Below are positions 1 through 10,835 of a DNA stretch of 64,000 nt, piece by piece. Position 1 is the stretch's first letter. Every line of letters starts with the position of its first letter. Under the pieces are notes generated by a model. It had not been told where the DNA came from. It worked only from the letters and a program-made list of their open reading frames with translations, and made no database searches. Both the position numbers and the translations under genes were made by a program. This stretch comes from Pseudarthrobacter sulfonivorans (GTDB lineage: Bacteria; Actinomycetota; Actinomycetes; Actinomycetales; Micrococcaceae): positions 62,001-126,000 of the forward strand of contig NZ_JACXBW010000003.1 of NCBI RefSeq assembly GCF_014712225.1, in the 5' to 3' direction.

Positions 1-76
1 GGGACGCGGCGCACGGGGACACCCCGCCGGCCTCGTAGACTTGTCCCGAAACCCCCACCAACGCATTGGAGCAACT

Positions 77-496
77 GTGAGCATTGAGCGCACCCTCGTT
101 TTGATCAAGCCCGACGGCGTGTCCCGCAACCTCAGCGGCGCCATCCTGAGCCGCATCGAGGCCAAGGGCTACACCCTCGCGGAGCTGAAGAAGGTCGACG
201 CCAGCCGCGAACTCCTGGAGCAGCACTACGAGGAGCACGTGGGCAAGCCGTTCTACGAGCCGCTCGTGGAATTCATGCTCAGCGGCCCGGTAGTGGCCGC
301 GATCTTCGAAGGCCACCGCGTCATTGAAGGCTTCCGCTCCCTGGCCGGAACCACCGACCCCACCACTGCCGCCCCCGGCACCATCCGTGGCGACTTCGGC
401 CGCGACTGGGGCCTGAAGGTCCAGCAGAACCTGGTCCACGGCTCCGACTCCGTGGACTCGGCAGAGCGCGAGATCAAAATCTGGTTCCAGGGCTAG
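77..496 (+). CDS. ndk: Nucleoside diphosphate kinase
   Basis: This cytosolic enzyme transfers the gamma phosphate from ATP to nucleoside diphosphates through a phosphohistidine. The 139-residue product has the family's usual length, begins [14 protein letters not shown], and contains the active-site stretch NLVHGSDS near residue 118, where the His is the phosphorylated residue. I chose the GTG at 77 because GGAG lies six bases upstream. The reading frame extends to 41, but that would add twelve residues foreign to the family. The gene converges on the VKOR gene, with a long hairpin between them. The identification is secure. Confidence 0.96.
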   Translation: MSIERTLVLIKPDGVSRNLSGAILSRIEAKGYTLAELKKVDASRELLEQHYEEHVGKPFYEPLVEFMLSGPVVAAIFEGHRVIEGFRSLAGTTDPTTAAPGTIRGDFGRDWGLKVQQNLVHGSDSVDSAEREIKIWFQG

Positions 497-518
497 CACC
501 TGCACCACCCGCCTCACC

Positions 519-573
519 GAGGTGACAGTTAAGGCCAATGTCCGGCGCGGACATTGGCCTTAAGTGTCACCTC
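519..573. terminator. Long bidirectional terminator hairpin
   Basis: Two 26-base arms (519-544 and 548-573) are complementary except at one position and are separated by a three-base GCG loop. The element sits between the stop codons of the convergent ndk and VKOR genes, so it can end both transcripts. There is no clear T tract on either side. The call therefore rests on stem strength and position. Confidence 0.7.
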
Positions 574-587
574 GACGCGGTTGGGGC

Positions 588-1286
588 CTAGAAGCCGGAC
601 GTGCCGGCGAACACCTGGATAAAGGCGAAGAAGATGGTGGCGATGACCGCGACATAGAGCAGCGCGGTGATGATCCAGCCCGAGTCGCCCAGGACTTTGG
701 CTGCGCCGGCGGGCATGGGGATCACGCCGTGGCTGATGTTCCTGATGGTGACCCAGACGAACAGCGGAATCATGGCGGCCCAGACGATCATGCAGAACGG
801 GCACAGGATGTGGATCACGTACAGGGCCTGGGACCACAGCCACACTACAAATGCGAAACCCAGGGTGACGCCGGCCTGGAGCCCTGCCCAGTACCAGCGG
901 GCGAACGTAGCGCCGGACAGCAGGGCCATGCCCACGGTGATGATGATGGCGAAAGCCACAATGCCAATAAACATGTTGGGGAACCCGAACACCGAGCTTT
1001 GCCAGGTCTGCATCACCTGGCCACAGGAGATCCAGGGATTCACATCGCAGACGGTGGCGTGGTTGGGATCCTTAAGGACCTCCAGCTTTTCCAGGACAAG
1101 CGTTCCCGAAGCCAGCCAGCCGATGATTCCCGTAATGACCATGAGCCAACCGAGGGGCCGGTTACGGGCCATGCGCGGCAGGGCCGCGGCCTTCGTGGCC
1201 GGCGCGGCAGCCGGCGCGGCAGTGGGGGCCCCGGCGGAGGGGGAGTCGTGTGTTGTGTCGGTACCGTGCGGGGAACTGCTGGGCAT
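588..1286 (-). CDS. VKOR-family membrane thiol oxidoreductase
   Basis: This is a vitamin K epoxide reductase family protein, which in actinobacteria reoxidises a DsbA-like partner using quinone. The 232-residue product has a low-complexity Pro/Ala-rich start of about 40 residues, then several hydrophobic segments. A conserved loop has paired cysteines (CDVNPWISC), and a redox CPFC motif lies within ILCPFCMIVWAA near residue 165. The family architecture is complete. No thioredoxin-like partner is encoded next to it. The start ATG at 1286 lacks a strong Shine-Dalgarno sequence. The family call is confident; the physiological substrate is inferred. Confidence 0.9.
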   Translation of the reverse strand: MPSSSPHGTDTTHDSPSAGAPTAAPAAAPATKAAALPRMARNRPLGWLMVITGIIGWLASGTLVLEKLEVLKDPNHATVCDVNPWISCGQVMQTWQSSVFGFPNMFIGIVAFAIIITVGMALLSGATFARWYWAGLQAGVTLGFAFVVWLWSQALYVIHILCPFCMIVWAAMIPLFVWVTIRNISHGVIPMPAGAAKVLGDSGWIITALLYVAVIATIFFAFIQVFAGTSGF

Positions 1287-1754
1287 GGTGTGTGGCGTCC
1301 TTTGCTTCGGGTGCTCCTAGCCCGATTGTAACGCCGGCGCCTGAACGCGCACTCCAGCGAGCGCCACAGGCCGGAGCCTCCAGGCGCGCATCCTTTGACC
1401 CCGCTTCCGCGGCCTCGGGGCCGGGGTGTGAGAGAATGAACATGGCTGGAGGCCGACCCACATTCGGACTCCGGTCCGGTGGCTTGTTTCAAGACCGCCA
1501 ATGATGAGCAGGGCAGGCTTTGGATTCTCTGTGATCCGGCCTCCCGCAATTCCATTGGTCGGCACCTGGTTGTGGCGTTTAGAACAACGGGTTTCAGGAC
1601 ACAGCCGACGGCTCCCACGGGCTGCCGCACCCCAATGCCGGTGCGAACCTGGGAGTATCCAACTGACTTCTGTCAACGCCTGCGGGTTTTGACAATATGT
1701 GCCCCAATGGGTGCCGGATGTGGCGGTACGTCAGGGGCAGGAGTGTAGCTACAC
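1287..1754. other. Intergenic region with rne leader
   Basis: This 468-bp stretch separates the divergent VKOR and RNase E/G genes. A good -35 match, TTGACA, is at 1689-1694 facing rne, but I see no convincing -10 at the right distance. The short reading frames here have no recognisable product. A 12-base perfect palindrome immediately precedes the rne start and is listed separately. Otherwise I see no gene or repeat. Confidence 0.5.
1743..1754 (+). promoter_or_regulatory. Palindrome between rne Shine-Dalgarno and start codon
   Basis: GTGTAGCTACAC is a perfect 12-base palindrome that ends at the base before the ATG of the RNase E/G gene. AGGAG, the likely ribosome binding site, lies just upstream at 1738-1742. 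Folding the palindrome, or binding a dimeric protein to it, would affect the distance between ribosome binding site and start. A regulatory role is inference; RNase E genes of other bacteria are known to be autoregulated through their leaders. Confidence 0.4.
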
Positions 1755-4700
1755 ATGGAAAATGAACACGTACCAGCCGTTAATGCTGAAACAGTGGCAG
1801 CTGAAACCCCCGAGGCGCCCCGGAAGGCCACAAGGACCCGCCGTAAGGCAGCCCCGAAGGCAGCCAGCGTCGCAGCATCCACAGGTACCGGGTCACTGAC
1901 CGAAGCCGCGGCGCAGCCCGACGCCGAGACTGCTGCGGTCCTTGAGGCAGTTGCCGTAGTGGAGACCGCGCCGGAGGCCAAGGCCCCTGTCCGCCGGACC
2001 CGCGCGCGCAGGAAGCCCGAAGTTGGGGAACCGCTGCCTGCTTTCGCCGTCGAAGCCCAGGACGCGCCAGCCGCGGATGCACCGTCCACGGAAGCATCTG
2101 CGTCCGGTCAGACCGTTGCGCCGGATGCCGCGGAACCCGCCGGCGGATCCCCGCTCGCCGAGGCAGATCCCGATGCCAAGCCGGTCCGCCGCCGCCGCGT
2201 TGCCACCCGCAAGGCTTCCGCCCCTGACACTGTTGTGACTGACGCGGCAACCCCCGACGCAGCCGCCCCTGACACTGTTGCGACTGACGCGGCCGCTCAT
2301 GACACTGTTGCGACTGATGCAGCCGCCCCTGACACTGTTGCGACTGACGCGGCAGCCCCCGACGCAGCCGCTCCCGGGACGGCCTCCGCTCCCGTAAGAG
2401 CCGCCGCTGCCGCGGAATCAGCTCCGGCCCAGGCTGACGCCGCCGGACCGGAGGGCGAGCAGGCCGCCGCCGAGCCCGCCAGCCCGTTCGGTTCGCTGTT
2501 CCTGGAACCGGGCTCAGCCACGTCCGTGCTCTTCCAGGCCCCGGACCTGACAACTGTTGTCCGGCCTGTTCCCGCCGCGGTGGAAGAGCCGGAAGAGGAC
2601 GACGCCGAAGAGGGCGAAGGGGACGACGCCAACAGCCGCCGCCGTCGCCGCAGCCGTGGCCGCCGCGGTCGCGCCCGCGGCGGTGACAGCGATGCCGGCA
2701 CTGACACGGATGGTTCCGAGGGCAGCGAGGACGGTGCCGGACACGACGACGAAGAAGAGGCCGGCCAGAACGATGAAGGCGTGACGTCCCGCCGTCGTCG
2801 TCGTCGCCGCCGTGGCGACCAGGATCTTGAACTCACCGGTGGAGAGGGCGACGATCCGCCCAACACGGTGACGCGTGTCCGGGCTCCGCGCGCGGTGACC
2901 GAAGCGCCGGTCAACAACCGGGTGACCAGCGTGAAGGGCTCCACCAGGCTCGAAGCAAAGAAGCAGCGCCGCCGCGAATCCCGCGACACGGGCCGCCGCA
3001 GGACTGTGATCACCGAGGCCGAGTTCCTGGCCCGCCGCGAATCTGTAGACCGTCAGATGATCGTCCGCCAGCGCGACGACAGAATCCAGATCGGTGTCCT
3101 GGAGGATGGCGTCCTCGCAGAGCACTTCGTCTCCAAGACCCAGCAGGACTCGCTGATCGGCAACGTTTACCTCGGCAAGGTGCAGAACGTCCTGCCCTCC
3201 ATGGAAGCGGCGTTCGTAGACATCGGACGCGGCCGCAACGCCGTGCTGTACGCCGGTGAAGTGAACTGGGAATCCGTCAACCTCGAAGGCAAGCAGCGCC
3301 GGATCGAAAACGCGCTCAAATCGGGCGACACCGTCCTCGTCCAGGTCACCAAGGATCCGGTGGGCCACAAGGGCGCACGCCTCACCAGCCAGATTTCCCT
3401 CCCGGGCCGTTACCTTGTCTACGTACCCGGCGGGTCCATGACCGGCATCTCCCGCAAGCTGCCCGACGTCGAACGCAACCGCCTCAAGCGCATCCTCAAG
3501 GACCGCCTGCCCGAGCATGCCGGCGTGATTGTCCGAACCGCGGCCGAAGGCGCCTCGGAAGAGGAGCTCACGCACGACATCAACCGGCTGCGGGCACAGT
3601 GGGAGGGCATCGAAAGCCAGTCCACATCCACCAAGATCCTCGCCCCGGAACTGCTCTACGGCGAACCGGACCTCACCATCAAGGTGGTCCGTGACGTCTT
3701 CAACGAGGACTTCTCCAAGCTGATCGTCTCGGGCGAAGAAGCCTGGGACACCATCGAGGCCTACGTCACCTACGTTGCCCCGGACCTGGTGGGCCGCCTG
3801 GAAAAGTGGACCAAGGACCAGGACATCTTCGCCGCATGGCGGATCGACGAGCAGATCCACAAGGCACTCGAGCGCAAGGTCTTCCTGCCGTCCGGCGGTT
3901 CGCTGGTCATTGACCGTACCGAAGCCATGACCGTGGTGGACGTCAACACCGGCAAGTTCACCGGCAGCGGCGGCAACCTCGAGGAAACCGTCACCAAGAA
4001 CAACCTGGAAGCGGCCGAAGAAGTGGTCCGGCAGCTCCGGCTCCGCGACATCGGCGGCATCATTGTCATTGACTTCATCGACATGGTCCTGGAGTCCAAC
4101 CGCGACCTGGTGCTCCGCCGCATGGTGGAATGCCTGGGCCGTGACCGCACCAAGCATCAGGTGGCAGAAGTGACGTCGCTGGGTCTGGTGCAGATGACGC
4201 GAAAGCGCATGGGCACCGGACTCCTTGAGGTCTTCGGCGAACAGTGCGAAACCTGCGCCGGACGCGGAATTGTTACCCACGACGACCCGGTGGAGCACCG
4301 CCGCGCGAACACCGTCGCCGCCGAGCACCACGTGCAGCGTGCGGACAACCGCCCGGACACGCAGCGCCCGGACAACCAGCGCGTCGACACCCGTCCGGAC
4401 GCCCAGCAGGGCGGCCGGACTGACCGGAAGCGCCGCCGCGGCCGCGGCGGGCAGCCCCTGGACGTAGCGCCTGCAGCTCCGGTGCAGATCCATACGGTCC
4501 ACCCGGATCCGAGCGATGCCGAGCGCCATGCCAAGGCTGAGGCCACAAGGGCGGCCCTCGCCAACATTGCGGCCGCCGCCCACGCGGCCCACCTGCACGA
4601 CGACGAAGTAGCCCATGCCGCTGCCGGCAAGGCCTCCAGCCCGGAGGCCCCGGCCCCTGCACCGGCGCAACCTTCCGAAACGGACAGCACGGGCAGGCCC

Positions 4701-5252
4701 GCCGCCGTGCTGACGTTCGGTGGGGAGCAGGTCGTGCTGCCGTTTGTGGCGCACCACGAGGAGCAGCCGCAGGCTCCGGCACTGACTCTTGACCGCCTGG
4801 CGGAGGCGTTCGCCAAGCTTGGCGAACCGGCACCTGTTGCTGCCAGCGCTCCGGCCGAGCGCCAGGAGGCCGCGCGCCAGGCCGAAAGCAGGCCCGAGCG
4901 CCAGCAGACCGAGCGCCAGCAGGCTGAGCGCCAGCAGGCAGCAGAGCCTGCCCGTCAGGCTCAGGCCTCTGCCCAGGCTCCGGCGGCTCCTGCCGCGGCC
5001 GAGAAGGACTACTCCGACCACACCGAGCAGCCCCGTGCCCGCCGTCCGCGGCGGAACCGGAGCGCCAGCCGTGCCCAGGGCGCAGCCAACGCCACCACGG
5101 TGGAACATCACGAAGCCGCTCCCGCCGTCACCTCGGGGCATACCCATGCTGCCAAGGCGCCGGAGCGCACCAACGCCCCGGCGGCGGCCGCGCCGGCACA
5201 GACCAATGCGCCGATTATCCTCGGCGTAGGGGTACCCGCTTCCGAGCTCTGA
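1755..5252 (+). CDS. rne: Ribonuclease E/G family endoribonuclease
   Basis: This is a single-strand-specific endoribonuclease of the E/G family, which acts in mRNA decay and rRNA processing. The 1165 residues comprise a disordered Ala/Pro-rich N-terminal arm (about 1-410), including four near-identical decapeptide repeats and Arg- and acid-rich tracts. An S1 RNA-binding domain follows (about 440-560, GNVYLGKVQNVLPS). The catalytic core carries VIDRTEAMTVVDVNTGKFTG near 715-735, with the metal-binding Asp. A CETCAGRG zinc-link motif lies near 830, and a second disordered Arg-rich tail runs to the end. The protein is larger than E. coli RNase G, as is usual in actinobacteria. The start is set by AGGAG and the first in-frame ATG. 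Confidence 0.94.
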   Translation: MENEHVPAVNAETVAAETPEAPRKATRTRRKAAPKAASVAASTGTGSLTEAAAQPDAETAAVLEAVAVVETAPEAKAPVRRTRARRKPEVGEPLPAFAVEAQDAPAADAPSTEASASGQTVAPDAAEPAGGSPLAEADPDAKPVRRRRVATRKASAPDTVVTDAATPDAAAPDTVATDAAAHDTVATDAAAPDTVATDAAAPDAAAPGTASAPVRAAAAAESAPAQADAAGPEGEQAAAEPASPFGSLFLEPGSATSVLFQAPDLTTVVRPVPAAVEEPEEDDAEEGEGDDANSRRRRRSRGRRGRARGGDSDAGTDTDGSEGSEDGAGHDDEEEAGQNDEGVTSRRRRRRRRGDQDLELTGGEGDDPPNTVTRVRAPRAVTEAPVNNRVTSVKGSTRLEAKKQRRRESRDTGRRRTVITEAEFLARRESVDRQMIVRQRDDRIQIGVLEDGVLAEHFVSKTQQDSLIGNVYLGKVQNVLPSMEAAFVDIGRGRNAVLYAGEVNWESVNLEGKQRRIENALKSGDTVLVQVTKDPVGHKGARLTSQISLPGRYLVYVPGGSMTGISRKLPDVERNRLKRILKDRLPEHAGVIVRTAAEGASEEELTHDINRLRAQWEGIESQSTSTKILAPELLYGEPDLTIKVVRDVFNEDFSKLIVSGEEAWDTIEAYVTYVAPDLVGRLEKWTKDQDIFAAWRIDEQIHKALERKVFLPSGGSLVIDRTEAMTVVDVNTGKFTGSGGNLEETVTKNNLEAAEEVVRQLRLRDIGGIIVIDFIDMVLESNRDLVLRRMVECLGRDRTKHQVAEVTSLGLVQMTRKRMGTGLLEVFGEQCETCAGRGIVTHDDPVEHRRANTVAAEHHVQRADNRPDTQRPDNQRVDTRPDAQQGGRTDRKRRRGRGGQPLDVAPAAPVQIHTVHPDPSDAERHAKAEATRAALANIAAAAHAAHLHDDEVAHAAAGKASSPEAPAPAPAQPSETDSTGRPAAVLTFGGEQVVLPFVAHHEEQPQAPALTLDRLAEAFAKLGEPAPVAASAPAERQEAARQAESRPERQQTERQQAERQQAAEPARQAQASAQAPAAPAAAEKDYSDHTEQPRARRPRRNRSASRAQGAANATTVEHHEAAPAVTSGHTHAAKAPERTNAPAAAAPAQTNAPIILGVGVPASEL
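2218..2367 (+). repeat. Coding tandem repeats in the rne N-terminal arm
   Basis: A 30-base unit encoding APDTVATDAA, with small variations, is present four times. It is interrupted and ended by a shorter variant encoding PDAA. All copies stay in frame. The units add disordered, acidic, alanine-rich sequence before the S1 domain and are likely to vary in number between strains. Confidence 0.8.
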
Positions 5253-5270
5253 CTCTTCGCGGGGACTCCG

Positions 5271-5322
5271 CGCAGGATGCCCGTACGCGTCCCCTTCCAG
5301 GGGCGCATGCGGGCATCCTGCG
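5271..5322 (+). terminator. Terminator-like double hairpin after rne
   Basis: The 13-base arms at 5271-5283 and 5310-5322 pair perfectly. The enclosed segment can form an inner stem of GTCCCC with GGGGC around TTCC. The element begins 19 bases after the rne stop. No strong T tract follows, so this is called from stem strength and position. Confidence 0.6.
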
Positions 5323-5376
5323 TTCCGGCTTCATCTGAGGCGGCGGGAGTACGGAAGCGCTAGGGTGGGTTTCTGA

Positions 5377-5455
5377 CACGGGGTGCCGCGCAAAGGGCCG
5401 GCTGAGATCCACACCCGTTGAACCTGTCCGGCTAGTACCGGCGAAGGGATGTCTC
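5377..5455 (+). promoter_or_regulatory. TPP riboswitch (THI element)
   Basis: The segment carries the conserved THI-box blocks in order: ACGGGGTGCC, GGCTGAGAT, ACCCGTTGAACCTGTCCGG, and CGGCGAAGGGA. This RNA binds thiamine pyrophosphate and represses the downstream gene. The last conserved block runs straight into the coding region: the ATG at 5449 lies inside GAAGGGATG, and GAAGGG can itself act as ribosome binding site for a TTG nine bases further on. Control is therefore probably translational, by hiding the ribosome binding site. A likely -10 element (TAGGGT, 5361-5366) puts the transcript start just before the aptamer. Confidence 0.93.
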
Positions 5456-7059
5456 CTTTGGCTTCGACCTATGTCCTTCCTCCCGCAACCCCCGAAACTT
5501 CCGCCACCCCGGAAACCCGGGAACCAGCCCAAATTCCCGCAGCCCAGCGCCCGGTACCCGGGTCATCCACTTCGGGGGCCGTGCTGCATGCTACCCCGCG
5601 TGTGCTGTCCATCGCCGGATCGGATCCGTCCGGCGGGGCAGGCATTCAGGCCGACCTCAAGAGCATTGCCGCCCTGGGTGGCTACGGCATGGCAGCCATC
5701 ACCGCACTGACCGTTCAAAACACGCGGGGTGTCCAGGATATCCATGTGCCACCGGCCGCCTTCCTGCGCCAGCAGCTTGATGCCATCAGCGATGACATCA
5801 CCATCGACGCCGTCAAGATCGGCATGCTGGGCAACGCGGAGGTGATTGACACGGTCCGCAGCTGGCTGGAAAAGGTGCGTCCCGCCGTCGTGGTTTTGGA
5901 TCCCGTCATGGTTGCCACGAGCGGGGACCGGCTGCTGAAGGAATCGGCGGAGGCTGCCCTGCTCGCCCTGCTGCCGCTCGCGGACCTCATCACCCCCAAC
6001 CTCGCCGAGCTGGCCATCCTTGTGCACGAACCGCTGGCCCGGGGCTGGGCCGCCGCGCTGGAGCAGGGCAAACGCCTCGCCGCGGCCACCGGCGCCACCA
6101 TCCTGGTCAAGGGAGGCCATCTCGACGGCGGTGCGTGCCCGGATGCCCTCGTCAACGCCGGGGGGCTGCTCTCCCGGCCGGTAGTGGAAGTGGCCGGAGA
6201 TAGGATTCCCACCCGCAACAGCCACGGCACCGGCTGCTCGCTGTCCTCGGCCATGGCCACGGCACAGGCCCGGCTGGGGGACTGGGAAGCATCGCTGCGG
6301 CAGGTGAAGCCCTGGCTTTCCGGCGCGCTGCAGGCTTCGGGCCAGCTGGATGTGGGGGGCGGCAACGGTCCCATCCATCACTTCCACCACCTCCGGCAGC
6401 CCCTCGCCGCCGGGGAATTCGCTGCTGCCCTGCGCCAGGCGGCGGCCCCTGATCTGGACGCCATCTACGGGCTTGCATTCATCCGCGGCCTGGCCGAAGG
6501 CACCTTGGCGGAGGATCAGTTCGCCTACTACCTCGCCCAGGACGCCATCTATCTCAACGGCTACTCGCGTGCCCTGGCCCGGGCCAGTGCGCTGGCGCCA
6601 ACGGAAGCCGCACAGCTGTTCTGGGCCCGGTCCGCCCGGCAATGCCTCGAGGTCGAATCCGAACTGCACCGCACCTGGCTCAGCACACGCACGGTGGAGC
6701 ACGTCCTGGGCCCCGTCACCAAGTCCTACGTGGACCACCTGCTGGCAACCTCCGCCTCCGGCAGTTACGGAGTGCTGGTCGCGGCACTCCTGCCGTGCTT
6801 CTGGCTCTACGCCGAAGTGGGCCGGACCCTGCATTCGCAGTTCCTGGCAGCCGGGGCACCCGAAGCACACCCGTATGCCCAGTGGCTTCGGACCTACGCG
6901 GACGAGGACTTCGCACAGGCAACACGCGAAGCTGTCGCCATGGCTGACGAGGCAGGGCGGAAGGCGGCAGCGGACGAACAGGCCGCCATGCTCCAGGCAT
7001 TCCGGCACTCGTGCCGTTTCGAAGTGGACTTCTTCGACGCGCCGCGCCTGCATGCCTGA
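5449..7059 (+). CDS. thiD: Bifunctional HMP(-P) kinase ThiD fused to TenA
   Basis: The N-terminal half (about residues 45-310) is ThiD, which phosphorylates hydroxymethylpyrimidine and its phosphate in thiamine biosynthesis. It shows SIAGSDPSGGAGIQADLKS and the anion-hole segment HGTGCSLSSAMA. The C-terminal half (about 325-536) is TenA, an aminopyrimidine or thiamine salvage hydrolase, beginning LRQAAAPDLDAIYGLAFIRGL. The fusion couples salvage to phosphorylation and is regulated by the TPP riboswitch it overlaps. Two starts are possible: the ATG at 5449, which leaves no spacing to GAAGGG, or the TTG at 5458, with nine bases of spacing. The first ~40 residues are Pro/Thr-rich and not conserved in the family. 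Confidence 0.92.
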   Translation: MSPLASTYVLPPATPETSATPETREPAQIPAAQRPVPGSSTSGAVLHATPRVLSIAGSDPSGGAGIQADLKSIAALGGYGMAAITALTVQNTRGVQDIHVPPAAFLRQQLDAISDDITIDAVKIGMLGNAEVIDTVRSWLEKVRPAVVVLDPVMVATSGDRLLKESAEAALLALLPLADLITPNLAELAILVHEPLARGWAAALEQGKRLAAATGATILVKGGHLDGGACPDALVNAGGLLSRPVVEVAGDRIPTRNSHGTGCSLSSAMATAQARLGDWEASLRQVKPWLSGALQASGQLDVGGGNGPIHHFHHLRQPLAAGEFAAALRQAAAPDLDAIYGLAFIRGLAEGTLAEDQFAYYLAQDAIYLNGYSRALARASALAPTEAAQLFWARSARQCLEVESELHRTWLSTRTVEHVLGPVTKSYVDHLLATSASGSYGVLVAALLPCFWLYAEVGRTLHSQFLAAGAPEAHPYAQWLRTYADEDFAQATREAVAMADEAGRKAAADEQAAMLQAFRHSCRFEVDFFDAPRLHA

Positions 7060-7168
7060 ACATCAGCAGGGGCTGCAGCCGGTACGATAGTCGGGCACGG
7101 TTTCGGATTGTCAGGACTGTTCCCCTCAGTGGGACCTATCACAGGCAGCCGGCCGTAACCAGCCTCAT

Positions 7169-7198
7169 TTGCAGCCGAAGGCGAAATTAGCGTATTCT
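7169..7198 (+). promoter_or_regulatory. Promoter of the rplU operon
   Basis: TTGCAG at 7169-7174 and TATTCT at 7193-7198 are separated by 18 bases and match the actinobacterial housekeeping consensus. Transcription would start near 7205, giving a leader of about 125 bases before rplU. Confidence 0.6.
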
Positions 7199-7207
7199 AG
7201 ATCTTCG

Positions 7208-7253
7208 GTGCTTACGCCAACACTTGGGTTACGACCCCACGGCGTTGAGGCAC
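7208..7253 (+). promoter_or_regulatory. Structured leader RNA before rplU
   Basis: Three nested helices can form: GTGC (208-211) with GCAC (250-253), ACGCC (214-218) with GGCGT (241-245), and TGGG (225-228) with CCCA (236-239), all in the 7208-7253 stretch. The structure begins at about the predicted transcript start. Ribosomal protein operons often use such leaders for autoregulation. Which protein might bind here is unknown to me. Confidence 0.4.
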
Positions 7254-7330
7254 AGCGGGAAACCCAGCCAATTTGGATTCGGGCCCGCACGCAAATTTAG
7301 TTATAAACGTCGAGAGAAGTGAGTTCCCAA

Positions 7331-7639
7331 GTGGTGTACGCGATTGTCCGCGCAGGCGGCCGGCAAGAGAAGGTCTCCGTTGGAGACTTCGTTACCCTCA
7401 ACCGCGTCGCCGGTGGAGCTGGCAGCACCATTGAGCTGCCTGCCCTGCTCCTGGTAGACGGTGAAAAGGTCACCTCCGCAGCTGCGGACCTGGCCAAGGT
7501 AACTGTTACGGCTGAGATCCTCAACGACCTCCGTGGTCCGAAGATCGTCATCCAGAAGTTCAAGAACAAGACCGGTTACAAGAAGCGCCAGGGTCACCGT
7601 CAGGAACTGACCAAGGTCAAGATCACTGGTATCAAGTAA
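7331..7639 (+). CDS. rplU: 50S ribosomal protein L21
   Basis: This is a large-subunit protein that contacts 23S rRNA. With the GTG at 7331 the product is 102 residues, beginning [18 protein letters not shown], which matches the family. GAGAGAAG at 7312-7319 is correctly spaced for this start, whereas a GTG at 7319 would overlap it. The conserved C-terminal block [15 protein letters not shown] with LTKVKITGI is present. The gene is co-transcribed with rpmA, 59 bases downstream. Confidence 0.96.
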   Translation: MVYAIVRAGGRQEKVSVGDFVTLNRVAGGAGSTIELPALLLVDGEKVTSAAADLAKVTVTAEILNDLRGPKIVIQKFKNKTGYKKRQGHRQELTKVKITGIK

Positions 7640-7698
7640 CCTTCGTTACTGTTCAGGTTTTCAGCAGATTCCCCAGAATTTAGAGGCAGGCATTTCAA

Positions 7699-7962
7699 AT
7701 GGCACATAAAAAAGGCGCGAGTTCCACTCGCAACGGTCGTGACTCCAACGCCCAGTACCTCGGCGTCAAGCGCTTCGGCGGCCAGGTAGTTTCCGCAGGC
7801 GAGATCATCGTCCGCCAGCGTGGCACCCACTTCCACCCGGGCGCCGGCGTTGGCCGCGGCGGCGACGACACCCTGTTCGCACTGACCCCGGGAGCTGTCG
7901 AATTCGGCACCCGCCGCGGTCGCCGCGTCGTCAACATCGTTACTGCTGCAGCTGCAGAGTAA
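7699..7962 (+). CDS. rpmA: 50S ribosomal protein L27
   Basis: L27 is placed at the peptidyl transferase centre, with its N-terminal tail reaching the tRNA. The 87-residue product starts [16 protein letters not shown] and contains the conserved [23 protein letters not shown]. It has no N-terminal extension of the type that some Firmicutes cleave. AGAGGCAG precedes the ATG. It lies between rplU and obg, with a terminator immediately after it. Confidence 0.97.
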   Translation: MAHKKGASSTRNGRDSNAQYLGVKRFGGQVVSAGEIIVRQRGTHFHPGAGVGRGGDDTLFALTPGAVEFGTRRGRRVVNIVTAAAAE

Positions 7963-7979
7963 CAAATAGTTCTGAAGCG

Positions 7980-8016
7980 GTGGAGCGGGCCATTTGGTCC
8001 GCTCCACTGTTCTTTT
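7980..8016 (+). terminator. Rho-independent terminator after rpmA
   Basis: GTGGAGCGG (7980-7988) pairs perfectly with CCGCTCCAC (7999-8007) around a ten-base loop. TGTTCTTTT follows immediately. This ends the rplU-rpmA transcript, although read-through into obg remains possible. Confidence 0.85.
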
Positions 8017-8018
8017 AA

Positions 8019-10809
<2,791 letters not shown>

Positions 10810-10835
10810 GTCCCCAACTCGCCTAAACTTGGACC

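Noticed and set aside
1437..1505. 22-codon leader peptide (MNMAGGRPTFGLRSGG...) before rne
   Set aside because: No ribosome binding site or regulatory codon run, and too far from the rne start to support attenuation.
2514..5147. 877-codon open frame on the minus strand opposite rne
   Set aside because: It is the antisense of a clearly conserved gene in high-GC DNA, has no recognisable domain, and its codon pattern mirrors the real frame.
5563..7053. 496-codon minus-strand frame opposite thiD-tenA
   Set aside because: Antisense shadow.
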